DNA from: SURF-21 sp964592775 | GTDB taxonomy: Bacteria; Actinomycetota; Geothermincolia; Geothermincolales; RBG-13-55-18 | Reading direction: 5' to 3' | Assembly (NCBI GenBank): GCA_964592775.1 | Contig: CAZQFX010000003.1 | Span: 1 to 40,912, forward strand | Length of the DNA stretch: 40,912 nucleotides | Part shown: in pieces, positions 1-8,351 of the stretch | Layout: every line of letters starts with the position of its first letter | Numbering within the stretch: the stretch's first letter is position 1 | Made by a program: the position numbers and the translations under genes | The notes under the pieces: model-generated | Databases searched by the model: none | The model's input: only the letters and a program-made list of their open reading frames with translations | Told to the model about the DNA's origin: nothing

Positions 1-79
1 CCGAGGATTAGGATAGGGTAATGTCGGTATCGGTCAGGTGACCTGAGCAGTTACGTTTTCTCTATCTATACGCTTTTTC

Positions 80-1780
80 TCACCCTTTTAATCCCTGCAG
101 AATCGCCGTGCTCTTTTTCCCTAAAATGGTGGCCCGTTCGATAATGAAGTCCCTGAATCTTCCGATGTCCCAGTCTTTTTTCAGCTGGTCACTGGGGTCA
201 CTTGTACCTCCATCCCACTTACCGGGGACACTTGCTAGGAAACCATCGGGAATATCATGCCCGGAAAGTTCCTCTTTGGTCATTTTGAACTTTTCTATGT
301 ACTGCTCAGGCCTCAAGGAAATCAGCTTAAGCACATTTGTCCTTTCGTTAAGTACGGTGATGTTTGCCATAGCCTGGACTTCATCCTCGGGAAAGTCATT
401 CTTTTTCAGAAGAGACCGCGGGAAGATGTGGTGCCAGTTGGGCTGAAAACCCTTGAGCAAAGCGCCCCCTGTCTTGTCGTAACCTAGCAAGGAATGGTCA
501 ACCCAGTCCTTAGCCCCGTTGTTGAATATGTTGATGAAATAAAGCAGGCGGTAGAACCTGTTTCCGGCACGGTCATATCTGCCCAGGTATTCGTCTTCAT
601 CCACGACGTCGTTGACACGAAGGCGACCCAACAATCTTTCCAGTGCCGAATCAAAATTATCCGCCTCGTTGAGTGCCCTTACATCCTCGTTCATGTTTGT
701 GATTGAGCTCCCACTGTAACGCCCATCCCGGTTTGCCAGCAGGAACCAATAGAGGGCTTTCTTGAAATCGTAGGAAGGACTTCCCTTCCACTTATGGTGA
801 AGCGCGAAAAGAGGTGTCAAGCTGTTCTTTGATGGGAGTAGGTCTCCATTGAGGATACCGAACTCCGCCATCCTCTTAATTACTTCGGCTGTCGTCACCT
901 TGCATTGTTCCCATACAGGCATGAGCGACTCTTCTTCCCAGAAATCCCTCGATACCTCGATAAGCCTCGCCCTTCCTGCCCCAATACTTGTTAACGTCCT
1001 GATAAAGATACCGGCATCCAACTCCCAGCCCTTTTCCTCCAGGTCTTCTTGAAAGGGCATGTATTCTTCTCTTATCCAGTTGGGGTTCTTTACGGAAGCC
1101 AATGCCAGGATTACGTCTGCTTCCTTGACCCTGGTGCCGGCCTGGTTTAGCCGGGCGAATATCTCCGCTACGTCCTCTACCTCATGCCTTATCTTCATCA
1201 GGGGAATGGGCTGGTTCCGGATTTGCCACAGGCGGTTGAGGCGGGCGTGTATTTTGGGGAAGAGCTCCATCGCTTTTTCCGCCTCCGTCTCAATGCCGGA
1301 AGCTATCTGCTGGGCAAATCTGGTGAGCTGCTCTACATCTGGTACGCTCAGCACCTCTCTTATGCTGACCCAGCGGGGATCTTTTCTCCTTATAGGGTTG
1401 GCCAGGGCAAAATCGAGTTGTTCGTCCTCGGAAAGCACGTTGACCATGGGGTCGTATCTCTGAAGCGCCTTGTTCCATTCATCGGCGGAAGGCCACCAGT
1501 AAGGCTTTTTATTAAGGAGCAAGGCCAAGGCGGTGGTTCGCTGCTGACCATCGACAATCCATAAAGATATTTCCGAGCCCATGGCCGTTTTAGAGCCTGC
1601 GTATTCGGTTGAATCCCAGAACAGGAAAGAGCCTACAGGGTACTCACGATAGAGCGATTCCGCCAGCAACTTCACCTGCTCGGGGTCCCATACGAACTGG
1701 CGCTGAAACTCAGGAATATCCATCTTCTTTGAAACCGACCATTCGACTATCTCGCTCACGGAAAGGGTTTCCAGCCCCAT
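80..1780 (-). CDS. DUF262 / HNH (GmrSD-like) protein
   Basis: A 566-residue protein that reads as a GmrSD-type enzyme, the modification-dependent (type IV) restriction family. The N-terminal DUF262 (ParB/Srx-like) domain carries IVDGQQRTTAL around residues 75-85; DGQQR is its nucleotide-handling signature. The C-terminal DUF1524/HNH part has WHHIFPRSLL near residue 449 and ANITVLNERTN near 472, the usual His-His and Asn positions of the nuclease. The family uses NTP hydrolysis to license DNA cleavage; its target here is unknown. The ATG at 1780 is preceded by GAGGAGG at good spacing. It is the last gene of the cassette, 49 bp after the DUF499 gene. Domain call firm; role in defence inferred from neighbours. 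Confidence 0.85.
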   Translation of the reverse strand: MGLETLSVSEIVEWSVSKKMDIPEFQRQFVWDPEQVKLLAESLYREYPVGSFLFWDSTEYAGSKTAMGSEISLWIVDGQQRTTALALLLNKKPYWWPSADEWNKALQRYDPMVNVLSEDEQLDFALANPIRRKDPRWVSIREVLSVPDVEQLTRFAQQIASGIETEAEKAMELFPKIHARLNRLWQIRNQPIPLMKIRHEVEDVAEIFARLNQAGTRVKEADVILALASVKNPNWIREEYMPFQEDLEEKGWELDAGIFIRTLTSIGAGRARLIEVSRDFWEEESLMPVWEQCKVTTAEVIKRMAEFGILNGDLLPSKNSLTPLFALHHKWKGSPSYDFKKALYWFLLANRDGRYSGSSITNMNEDVRALNEADNFDSALERLLGRLRVNDVVDEDEYLGRYDRAGNRFYRLLYFINIFNNGAKDWVDHSLLGYDKTGGALLKGFQPNWHHIFPRSLLKKNDFPEDEVQAMANITVLNERTNVLKLISLRPEQYIEKFKMTKEELSGHDIPDGFLASVPGKWDGGTSDPSDQLKKDWDIGRFRDFIIERATILGKKSTAILQGLKG

Positions 1781-1829
1781 CTTAGCCTCCTCAGGTCAGC
1801 ATGATTGATACACTTCGATTATCATTACA

Positions 1830-4800
1830 TCACTCTTCCTCGAAGCCGAAACCGTCATCGAATCCCAAGGTCCTACAGTTCTCGCATACCGTGCGGATGG
1901 TGTCCTGGGATGCCCCCTCGGGGAGCTCTGCCACTATCTCCAGGGTCACCTCAACCCTTGCGTCGCTCAAGGCCAGCAGGTGCTGGATCACCTCCTGCGA
2001 GACCGTGGGCGCATCGCGGTTGATGCGCACAGGGTCTATCCTAATAGAGCCATGGAAGCGTCTCGGTGCTGGGGCTTCCCCCCCTGCTTCCTTTTCATCT
2101 TCGGTCGTGGCTCCAGTGCCCGAGCCACCGCCTGCTTCATCCCCACCACTCCCAACCGATGCACCCTGCAGTACCCTCTCCTCCTCCATCTGTCGGGAGG
2201 CCGCTTCGGGATGAACGACCAGGCTCATGCCGTCGGCGACTACGCTTGCATGCTCTCCGGCCGTCAGACCCATGTACCTCTGTTTCGTCTCATCCCAACC
2301 TTGGGCATAGGCAAAGGTGTCCAACTGCCACGATATCGCCGCCAAGCCGTCCTGTATCGACCCGATAAGCACCTCGTCGTTGCGGAGCCTCGGCAGGTAA
2401 AGGTACGTGGCGAAATCATCCAGGAGCTGCCTGACGTCCACGTGGTTCTCCCTCCAGAGGGGGATGTTGTCCAACTCATGGCGTAGATTTACCCCCCCGA
2501 ACTGGACTAGGAGGGTTCCGTCGTTCTTCATCTTCCTGGAAGCACGGACAGCCAGAGCATCCTGTCCCTGCAGGCGTACCTCGCTCCACCTCATTTCTTC
2601 CATGGGTTTGAGCTGTTCGGGTACAAGTAGCCATTGATAGGTTTCTGGGAGCTTGGCGCTTACATCGCCTTCAGCAGACCTGCAGTTATTCTCGGTGATT
2701 CTTGTCTGGAAGACATCCAGGTTCAGCGTCTCGCGGTCACGGAGAATGGAGTCCCATGCTTTGTAGTTCCTTACCGCATCCTCCAGGTAGGAGAGTTGGT
2801 TCGTATCCGCGGCCAGAAAGACCAGGGTGTTCTTGTAGGTACGGGGCAAGTTCCCCCTTGACTGCAGTATGGCTGCAGCTTCGTGCAGCGCTGCTGATTC
2901 CATATCCCGGGCCGAATGAGGGTGCTCGGGACCAAGGATGACTAACCTTGCTTCCCGCTCATCGGGTATATCGGAGCTCTGGGCGCACACATGCACACGG
3001 TAAAAATCGTCCCGCTCACCTGCCGCGCCGCGCAGCCTCTCTTTTATCGTCTCGAAAACATCGTGTTCCTCGTATCTGCCTGCGCGGTCCTTGGCCAGGC
3101 TGCTAACCGTTGGTGTAGTTGCGTACCAGTATCGCTGTCCATCCATGTATAGGTAGTTAGACCTATCGGTCAGGCGACGCAGTGCGTCCCCGAATATAGC
3201 AATCCCCTCTCCCGGCTGCAAACAACCCAGCTTGATTCGCTCTTCCCCTACACCCCTGTGAGCCGTGCCTTGCGAAGCAGTGGAGTCTGGGCTCTGCAGA
3301 GGAGCCGACCCCATGAACAATGTGCGGGCCACCCGCCGGCAGGCCGAGAAGCGGCCCAAGTTGGGGTTCTCCCTGTCCAAGGAGAGCGGGAGAGAGCGCT
3401 CTCCGTCAATCTCCTGTTCAAGTACGGGGTCCCAGTTCTCCTCCAGGTACCTGGTGAGCTCGAAGCGCACCCGGGAGTCGTCCATGGGGATGGTGGCCGG
3501 CATGATGAGCAGGTTGTGGTCTTCCTTCTCCCAAAGGCTATGGATCACGGTGGCCATAAGACGCAATACCCCTCGCGTCCTCTGGAACCTCTCCAGGGAG
3601 GACCAGTCGCTGTAGAGGCGGTCGAAGAGCTCGGGGTGAATGGGATAGGCGGCCTTAATGCGCCTTTCGTAGCTGGCCTCCCTGCATTCGGAGGGAAATT
3701 CCTGGTGTTGGTTGCCATACATGTCCAGAAAAGCACGGGCCACCTGGTCCCGGTGCACGAAGAGCGAGTTGTCAGTGATAGGCTGGAAGAGGCGGCGGCG
3801 CACGATTTCGAAGCTCTCCTCAGGGCTCGCTGGCCGCCAGCTTGCCTCTACCCTTCCGATTGCGTTGCTGAGCCTGGTCAATGCCTCCCTGCCCTTTGCT
3901 CCTCCCACCTCTATCTCGCTAACTCTCTCCCGTCCCTCTTGGGGACTGGGGCTTTCCGAAGCCGGGATGCTTAAAACCAGCAGGGCTTTCTTGGATGCCC
4001 TCACCTCTTCGGCTATGGCCTGGGCGAAGGTGAACTGGGCCTCGAAGGTACCGGCGGGAAGGCCGCCTTCCTCGTGCAGCTGGCGCGCATAGGCGACCCA
4101 TTCGTCGATAAGGATAAGACAAGGGGAATAGCTGTTGAAAAGCTTCCTCAAGGCCTCGCCGGGGTTTGTTGAGGTCTGGTCCGCCTCTCTGACCAGCTCA
4201 TAGCCTTCCCTTCCCCCAAGCTGCCAGGCGATCTCTCCCCATATGGTACGGATTTCGGTTCCATCGTCTTTTATATGCACTTGGCCAGGTGAAAGCTTGG
4301 TGCCCACGAAGACGGCGCGCTTCACCCCTGCGGGTACGCTCAGACCCGCCTCCGCCAGGAGTTCTTCTACCCCGGGTAGCTCGGAGGGTATGACGCCCGA
4401 GAAGAGTTGATAGAGGGCGAGGAGGGAATGGGTTTTCCCTCCCCCAAAGTTGGTCTGAAGTCTCACCACCGGGTCGCCGTCACCGTCGCCCAGGCGCCTG
4501 AGGGCGTTCACCAACAGGCTTTTCAAGCTCTCGGTAAGGTAAGTACGGTGGAAGAACTCAATGGGGTCCCTGTACTCGTCGGTTCCTTCACCTCGATAGA
4601 CCTGCCATAGGTCTGCCGCGAATTCCGCCTGCTGGTACCTGCCGGAGGCGACATCAGGGTGGGGGGTTACCACTTCCCGCCAGGGTCTCAGGTGCCCCAT
4701 GGGCTGGCCCTGGATGGGCGCAGCGGTTGCCTTGCGCTCCTCCCAGCGCCGCTGCTCGTCGAAACGCAGCCGGAGGACCTCGGTCTTCCTCTTATCGACC

Positions 4801-5180
4801 TCTTCGGCCTCCAGAGCCGAGACGGCGCTCAAGAGGCGGGAGATGAAATCAAGTGCACTATAGGTGTCGTCACTGCTGAAGTTCTCCATGTGTGCCCAGC
4901 GGTTACGGAACTCACGCAACAAGCTCACCAGGCTGCGCTCGGCGTGGCCGAGTGTCTTCGAAAAGACCTCATTCCAGCGATACCATAAGAGCATTAGTGC
5001 CGCATGGGGGTCCTCGATGTTGGGCTCGACATCGCCTGGCGCCTGACGCAGCACGGCCTTTGCTTCCTCAGTCCAGTGGCTTCCGTAGGCTGCCTTCATC
5101 TCCCTCTCTATAAAGGGGACCAATCCCTTTGCCAGGAATTCAAGCCCCTCTCCTACCCGTTCACGATTGGTCTTGGCCAT
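1830..5180 (-). CDS. DUF499 ATPase with N-terminal HEPN-like domain
   Basis: A 1116-residue large ATPase of the DUF499 family, found in phage-defence neighbourhoods next to DUF1156 methyltransferases and comparable in size to the PglY/BrxC ATPases of Pgl/BREX. The P-loop is NFGGGKTHSLLAL, about residues 244-256. The first ~120 residues resemble the Swt1-type HEPN domain: RNRWAH at 92-97 fits the R-x4-H ribonuclease motif, followed by the TYSALDFISRLL helix. The C-terminal region around 4-tandem acidic/Gly-rich sequence (near residue 1010) looks like a linker. I chose the ATG at 5180 because AGGTGG lies six bases upstream; an in-frame start at 5204 would overlap the upstream stop. The gap to the methyltransferase gene is 10 bp, so the two are probably co-translated. 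Confidence 0.85.
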   Translation of the reverse strand: MAKTNRERVGEGLEFLAKGLVPFIEREMKAAYGSHWTEEAKAVLRQAPGDVEPNIEDPHAALMLLWYRWNEVFSKTLGHAERSLVSLLREFRNRWAHMENFSSDDTYSALDFISRLLSAVSALEAEEVDKRKTEVLRLRFDEQRRWEERKATAAPIQGQPMGHLRPWREVVTPHPDVASGRYQQAEFAADLWQVYRGEGTDEYRDPIEFFHRTYLTESLKSLLVNALRRLGDGDGDPVVRLQTNFGGGKTHSLLALYQLFSGVIPSELPGVEELLAEAGLSVPAGVKRAVFVGTKLSPGQVHIKDDGTEIRTIWGEIAWQLGGREGYELVREADQTSTNPGEALRKLFNSYSPCLILIDEWVAYARQLHEEGGLPAGTFEAQFTFAQAIAEEVRASKKALLVLSIPASESPSPQEGRERVSEIEVGGAKGREALTRLSNAIGRVEASWRPASPEESFEIVRRRLFQPITDNSLFVHRDQVARAFLDMYGNQHQEFPSECREASYERRIKAAYPIHPELFDRLYSDWSSLERFQRTRGVLRLMATVIHSLWEKEDHNLLIMPATIPMDDSRVRFELTRYLEENWDPVLEQEIDGERSLPLSLDRENPNLGRFSACRRVARTLFMGSAPLQSPDSTASQGTAHRGVGEERIKLGCLQPGEGIAIFGDALRRLTDRSNYLYMDGQRYWYATTPTVSSLAKDRAGRYEEHDVFETIKERLRGAAGERDDFYRVHVCAQSSDIPDEREARLVILGPEHPHSARDMESAALHEAAAILQSRGNLPRTYKNTLVFLAADTNQLSYLEDAVRNYKAWDSILRDRETLNLDVFQTRITENNCRSAEGDVSAKLPETYQWLLVPEQLKPMEEMRWSEVRLQGQDALAVRASRKMKNDGTLLVQFGGVNLRHELDNIPLWRENHVDVRQLLDDFATYLYLPRLRNDEVLIGSIQDGLAAISWQLDTFAYAQGWDETKQRYMGLTAGEHASVVADGMSLVVHPEAASRQMEEERVLQGASVGSGGDEAGGGSGTGATTEDEKEAGGEAPAPRRFHGSIRIDPVRINRDAPTVSQEVIQHLLALSDARVEVTLEIVAELPEGASQDTIRTVCENCRTLGFDDGFGFEEE

Positions 5181-5190
5181 CCTTATCCAC

Positions 5191-8103
5191 CTACTCCGAT
5201 TCACTCATAACCTGTTGTTCCTCAACTTTTACCGGAATCGCCCTCGCCAGCTTGGCAAGCTCAGGCCAGGCGATGACCAGGCTGTTGTAGGCCAGGGCTT
5301 CTTGGGCCCATTTCTTCCGCTCGCAGATGTTGAAGAGCCGGTAGGACAGGTCACGGGCGCTTTCCCCTAATCCTTCCAGCGTGCGCAGCAACTCGGCAGC
5401 TCCCCGCTCGCCCCTCTCCTCAAGGGCTTTGATGAGGTATTGTGTGGCCTCCCAGATGGTGAAGCGCCGGTCGGAAGCGGGCTCCCAATCTTCCGGAAGC
5501 TCGTCACGCTTCAGCAATCTCACCTTTCCTCCCCTGGAATGGAGAATCCCCGCCTGGACTAAGCCTTGTACGGAGGTGTTCTTGGCCTTGGAGAGGGTCT
5601 CCGCGTCGCCAAATGGTCCCTCCTCCATGCCGAACTGCTCGAACCAGGCCACAGACCAGCGGGTATCGGCGTCGAACTCCCCCTCCTGCTCCGCTAGTAC
5701 CTCGTCCAAGGTCTGGTTGATGAGGGCCAGGGCGGTGCGCACGCGCATGGGGCTCCCATCGGCTTCCCTCACAGTGGAGTAGCGGGTGAAGATGGCCATA
5801 CCCGGGCCGATGGATGCCTGGGCCAGGTCCACGGGGGCGATGTTGCCGTGCTGGAGGTTGACGAGGGCCTGGGGGAGCTCGCCCTTCAGGGCGGTGATGA
5901 ACTCCCGCCTGGTGGCCATGGGAGCATTATCTGGACGGGGGCGGCAGGCAAGAACGATGGAGGAGGCAAGGGCGTTGGCGCCAGAAGCTATACTTCTTTG
6001 TTGCTGCTCAGTCCTTATTGGCCAAGTTCCATGAATGGAAAAGCCAGAATCAATTACGCCTTGTAGCATTGTTTCCCAGCCAGTAGAGGCAATCCCGACA
6101 TCTTCTGTGCCATAATTGCCACTTTCTGCCTGTTTAAAAGCGTAATAAGTAGTCACGGTATATTCGCGATTCGCTGCCTCGCGCATGCGTCTAAAAGTGT
6201 TGCCGAAGCCTTCCTCGAAAAAAGCCCGCGCCTTCTCTCGGCTCCCGTCATGGCGATAAGGAGAGGCAATAAGCTCTTGTGCTTTGGGAGTCAATAATGT
6301 TGAGAAGAGCGAGGGATATATCTTGCTCAATGAGCGCCGGAGCCATATATAGAAGAAATCCGACAAATCAGCGTAACCGATATTGTCGTAATATGGGGGA
6401 TCGGTGAATATCAGGGGGGCTTCCACCTCAACCATCGCGGCTGTCGCATCCATTTGACTTGCATATCCAGCTGATAATTTGCTATACGGAATCTTTTCGA
6501 TTGAGTTGGTTACCCAACCTACTGCAGCATCAATATTGACGACACCTTCGAGGAGATTGGTTTCCGTAAAATCCCATGACATTTGAATTGCTTGCCTAGA
6601 GGACATCTGACGAAGATTTGTGTTTCCTGAATCCCAAGAGCAAATTGTGTTGCAGAAATCCGAAAGTCTTGACACAGAAAAAGATAGGAAAATGGCAAGA
6701 ACATCGGCATAGGCGGTGGGACCGGTGCCGCCCGAGTCGAGGGGGCTGTCGTCATCTGGGAGGACCCCGGCAGGCTTGGCGTCGGCTAGAACCTTTTCCC
6801 GTGCCTCCCTCACCAGGTCATTGAAGGTGGTGAGCGCTACCAGCTGCCTGTCAGTGAAGAGGCTAGCAAAGGTGGTCATGCCGTAATTAGGCGTCTTGAA
6901 ATCGCGTGGGTTATCAGGCAAGTCGTGTTCCGGGCGCCAATCGGGCCTTGCTTTATTGGACGCCACGACATGTTCTTCTAGCGGGGATAGGTAAACTCGC
7001 CCTCTAGCACCTTCGGCGACGATGGCCATCAGCCTGACTTCCATCCTGCCTGCTTTCCCTTCCTGGCGAATGTGTTGAAACGGTATGGGTTCATCTGTGA
7101 GCAGACATCTGCCTCCTTGTCTGCCTATCGTTCCTTTGCCCGGATTGAAACCACCAGTGGGCTTTCCGGCGCGGACCTCGAAGCGGTATGTGTTGCTCTC
7201 CCTATCCACCGCGGGCTCCACATAAGCCTCCTTGCCCTTCTTTGTAGAGAGCCAGAAGGAGCGCACCAGTGGCACGTGGGCGCCCTTGCAGGCGGGGTTG
7301 GGACTGGCCACAGTGCGGGCCCACAGCCAGGCGATGACGGTGAGTTCCTGTCCCACATAGGGCTTGAGGTCGGGGCGGTCTTTGGCCATCTCCTCCGTCA
7401 CCTTGACCTTGGGATAGAGATGGCCGATGCGCTTCTCCGCCTCGTCCCGCATCCACCTGCCGTAGTAGCGCACGTCTTCGGCCAGACCCTGGGCTCCATG
7501 CCATTCCTTCTCGATTAAGCCTGTCTCCTTGCGAGCCTCGGGGTTCACGGGGGGTATGTCGGCGAACTTGGGCGGGATTTCAATCAGGGCCTTGGTGATG
7601 AGTGCGGCCACAGGATTCAGGTCGCTGCCGTATGCCTTAAGCCCCAGGCGCTGGGCCTCCAGGGGGATGGAGCCCCCGCCGCAGAAGGGGTCGAGCACGG
7701 GCGGGGCATGTTCCTCGATGTATTTCCTTACCGCCCCCGCTCCTTCGGGCATCTCGTCCCCGCGGGTGCGGGCGAGGGAGCAGGCTATCTCGGTTTGCGC
7801 CCCAAGCAGTACCCCTTCATTGTTGGAGTTCTCCCACTTGACCAGCTCCTCGATGATTCCGAACAGGCGCTTGCGCTCCTCCTCCTGGGCCTCTTCGGTG
7901 GGGAAGAGCTCAGGCCAGGCGGAGGGGTCGTCCACCAGGGAGGCGAAGAGCACGGCCCTGCAGGCAGTCAGGGGTCGTCGAGCCCACCATACGTGAATTG
8001 CACGAGGATGATATCGAGTAAATGGGCTCTTTTCTGACCTTGAAGCGACATTTATAGCCTCCAAGGGCAGCGCAACTTCGATAAGCTTCTTTCGGTATGT
8101 CAC
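5191..8103 (-). CDS. DUF1156 DNA methyltransferase
   Basis: A 970-residue amino-methyltransferase (N6-adenine or N4-cytosine type). DUF1156 is recognisable at the N terminus (SPFTRYHPRAIHVWWARRPL, residues 26-45). The SAM motif is VLDPFCGGGSIPLEAQ (136-151) with YGSDLNPVA after it, and the catalytic motif is TDPPYYDN (567-574). Such proteins pair with DUF499 ATPases in defence islands; the expected role is marking self DNA. The start is GTG at 8103, preceded by GGGGGA at seven bases; the next residues TYRKKLIEVALPLEAIN are the usual DUF1156 beginning. A 248-bp non-coding gap precedes it, so it may have its own promoter. No specificity domain is obvious; residues ~250-450 may serve that role. 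Confidence 0.9.
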   Translation of the reverse strand: MTYRKKLIEVALPLEAINVASRSEKSPFTRYHPRAIHVWWARRPLTACRAVLFASLVDDPSAWPELFPTEEAQEEERKRLFGIIEELVKWENSNNEGVLLGAQTEIACSLARTRGDEMPEGAGAVRKYIEEHAPPVLDPFCGGGSIPLEAQRLGLKAYGSDLNPVAALITKALIEIPPKFADIPPVNPEARKETGLIEKEWHGAQGLAEDVRYYGRWMRDEAEKRIGHLYPKVKVTEEMAKDRPDLKPYVGQELTVIAWLWARTVASPNPACKGAHVPLVRSFWLSTKKGKEAYVEPAVDRESNTYRFEVRAGKPTGGFNPGKGTIGRQGGRCLLTDEPIPFQHIRQEGKAGRMEVRLMAIVAEGARGRVYLSPLEEHVVASNKARPDWRPEHDLPDNPRDFKTPNYGMTTFASLFTDRQLVALTTFNDLVREAREKVLADAKPAGVLPDDDSPLDSGGTGPTAYADVLAIFLSFSVSRLSDFCNTICSWDSGNTNLRQMSSRQAIQMSWDFTETNLLEGVVNIDAAVGWVTNSIEKIPYSKLSAGYASQMDATAAMVEVEAPLIFTDPPYYDNIGYADLSDFFYIWLRRSLSKIYPSLFSTLLTPKAQELIASPYRHDGSREKARAFFEEGFGNTFRRMREAANREYTVTTYYAFKQAESGNYGTEDVGIASTGWETMLQGVIDSGFSIHGTWPIRTEQQQRSIASGANALASSIVLACRPRPDNAPMATRREFITALKGELPQALVNLQHGNIAPVDLAQASIGPGMAIFTRYSTVREADGSPMRVRTALALINQTLDEVLAEQEGEFDADTRWSVAWFEQFGMEEGPFGDAETLSKAKNTSVQGLVQAGILHSRGGKVRLLKRDELPEDWEPASDRRFTIWEATQYLIKALEERGERGAAELLRTLEGLGESARDLSYRLFNICERKKWAQEALAYNSLVIAWPELAKLARAIPVKVEEQQVMSESE

Positions 8104-8351
8104 CTTGTTATCCCCCTTTTGGGACTAGATTGGGACTAAATTGCTGAAAAAACCCAAATGCATCACCTCTATTTTCCCTGCATATTCGGGCCTTTTGCTC
8201 TTTCGCGAGTTGCATTTGCGCCTAGCATTTGGGTCTACCTTGTCTATTCATGCCCAATCGTACCTTCTTGTGCCCTTTTGGTATTGTGCACATTCTTGCC
8301 CAAAGACGCCTTCTGATGCCCATTCCGACAGCACACTGCCACGAGAAGGCA
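8104..8351 (-). promoter_or_regulatory. Repeat-rich intergenic leader of the methyltransferase gene
   Basis: The only long non-coding gap inside the cassette (248 bp). It holds a perfect 10-bp inverted repeat (ACCCAAATGC at 8152-8161, GCATTTGGGT at 8225-8234), two close copies of TAGTCCCAA on the minus strand (about 8121-8140), and the TGCCC motif array listed separately. A short ORF of 35 codons overlaps the upstream stop codon (ATGATG at 8352-8357 on the minus strand), but I see no support for it as a gene. The layout suggests a separately regulated promoter for the methyltransferase, as in restriction systems where methylation must precede attack. No confident -35/-10 pair found. Confidence 0.4.
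8251..8322. repeat. Four TGCCC[AT] motifs in a 46-bp imperfect tandem repeat
   Basis: TGCCCA/TGCCCT/TGCCCA/TGCCCA start at 8251, 8271, 8297 and 8317, so spacings are 20, 26 and 20 bp. On the minus strand they belong to two consecutive 46-bp imperfect units (8321-8276 and 8275-8230), each beginning GGGCA, with AGAAGG and TTGGGCA at the same offsets. The first 31 bases agree at about 23 positions. They sit upstream of the methyltransferase gene and could be an iterated operator. They could also be remnants of coding repeats, since one minus frame stays open across them for 33 codons. Confidence 0.45.

Noticed and set aside
34..46. Palindrome TCAGGT-G-ACCTGA downstream of the DUF262 gene as a terminator or att site
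   Set aside because: No T run follows on the minus strand, and no second copy or match to the tRNA-Val end is present in the window.
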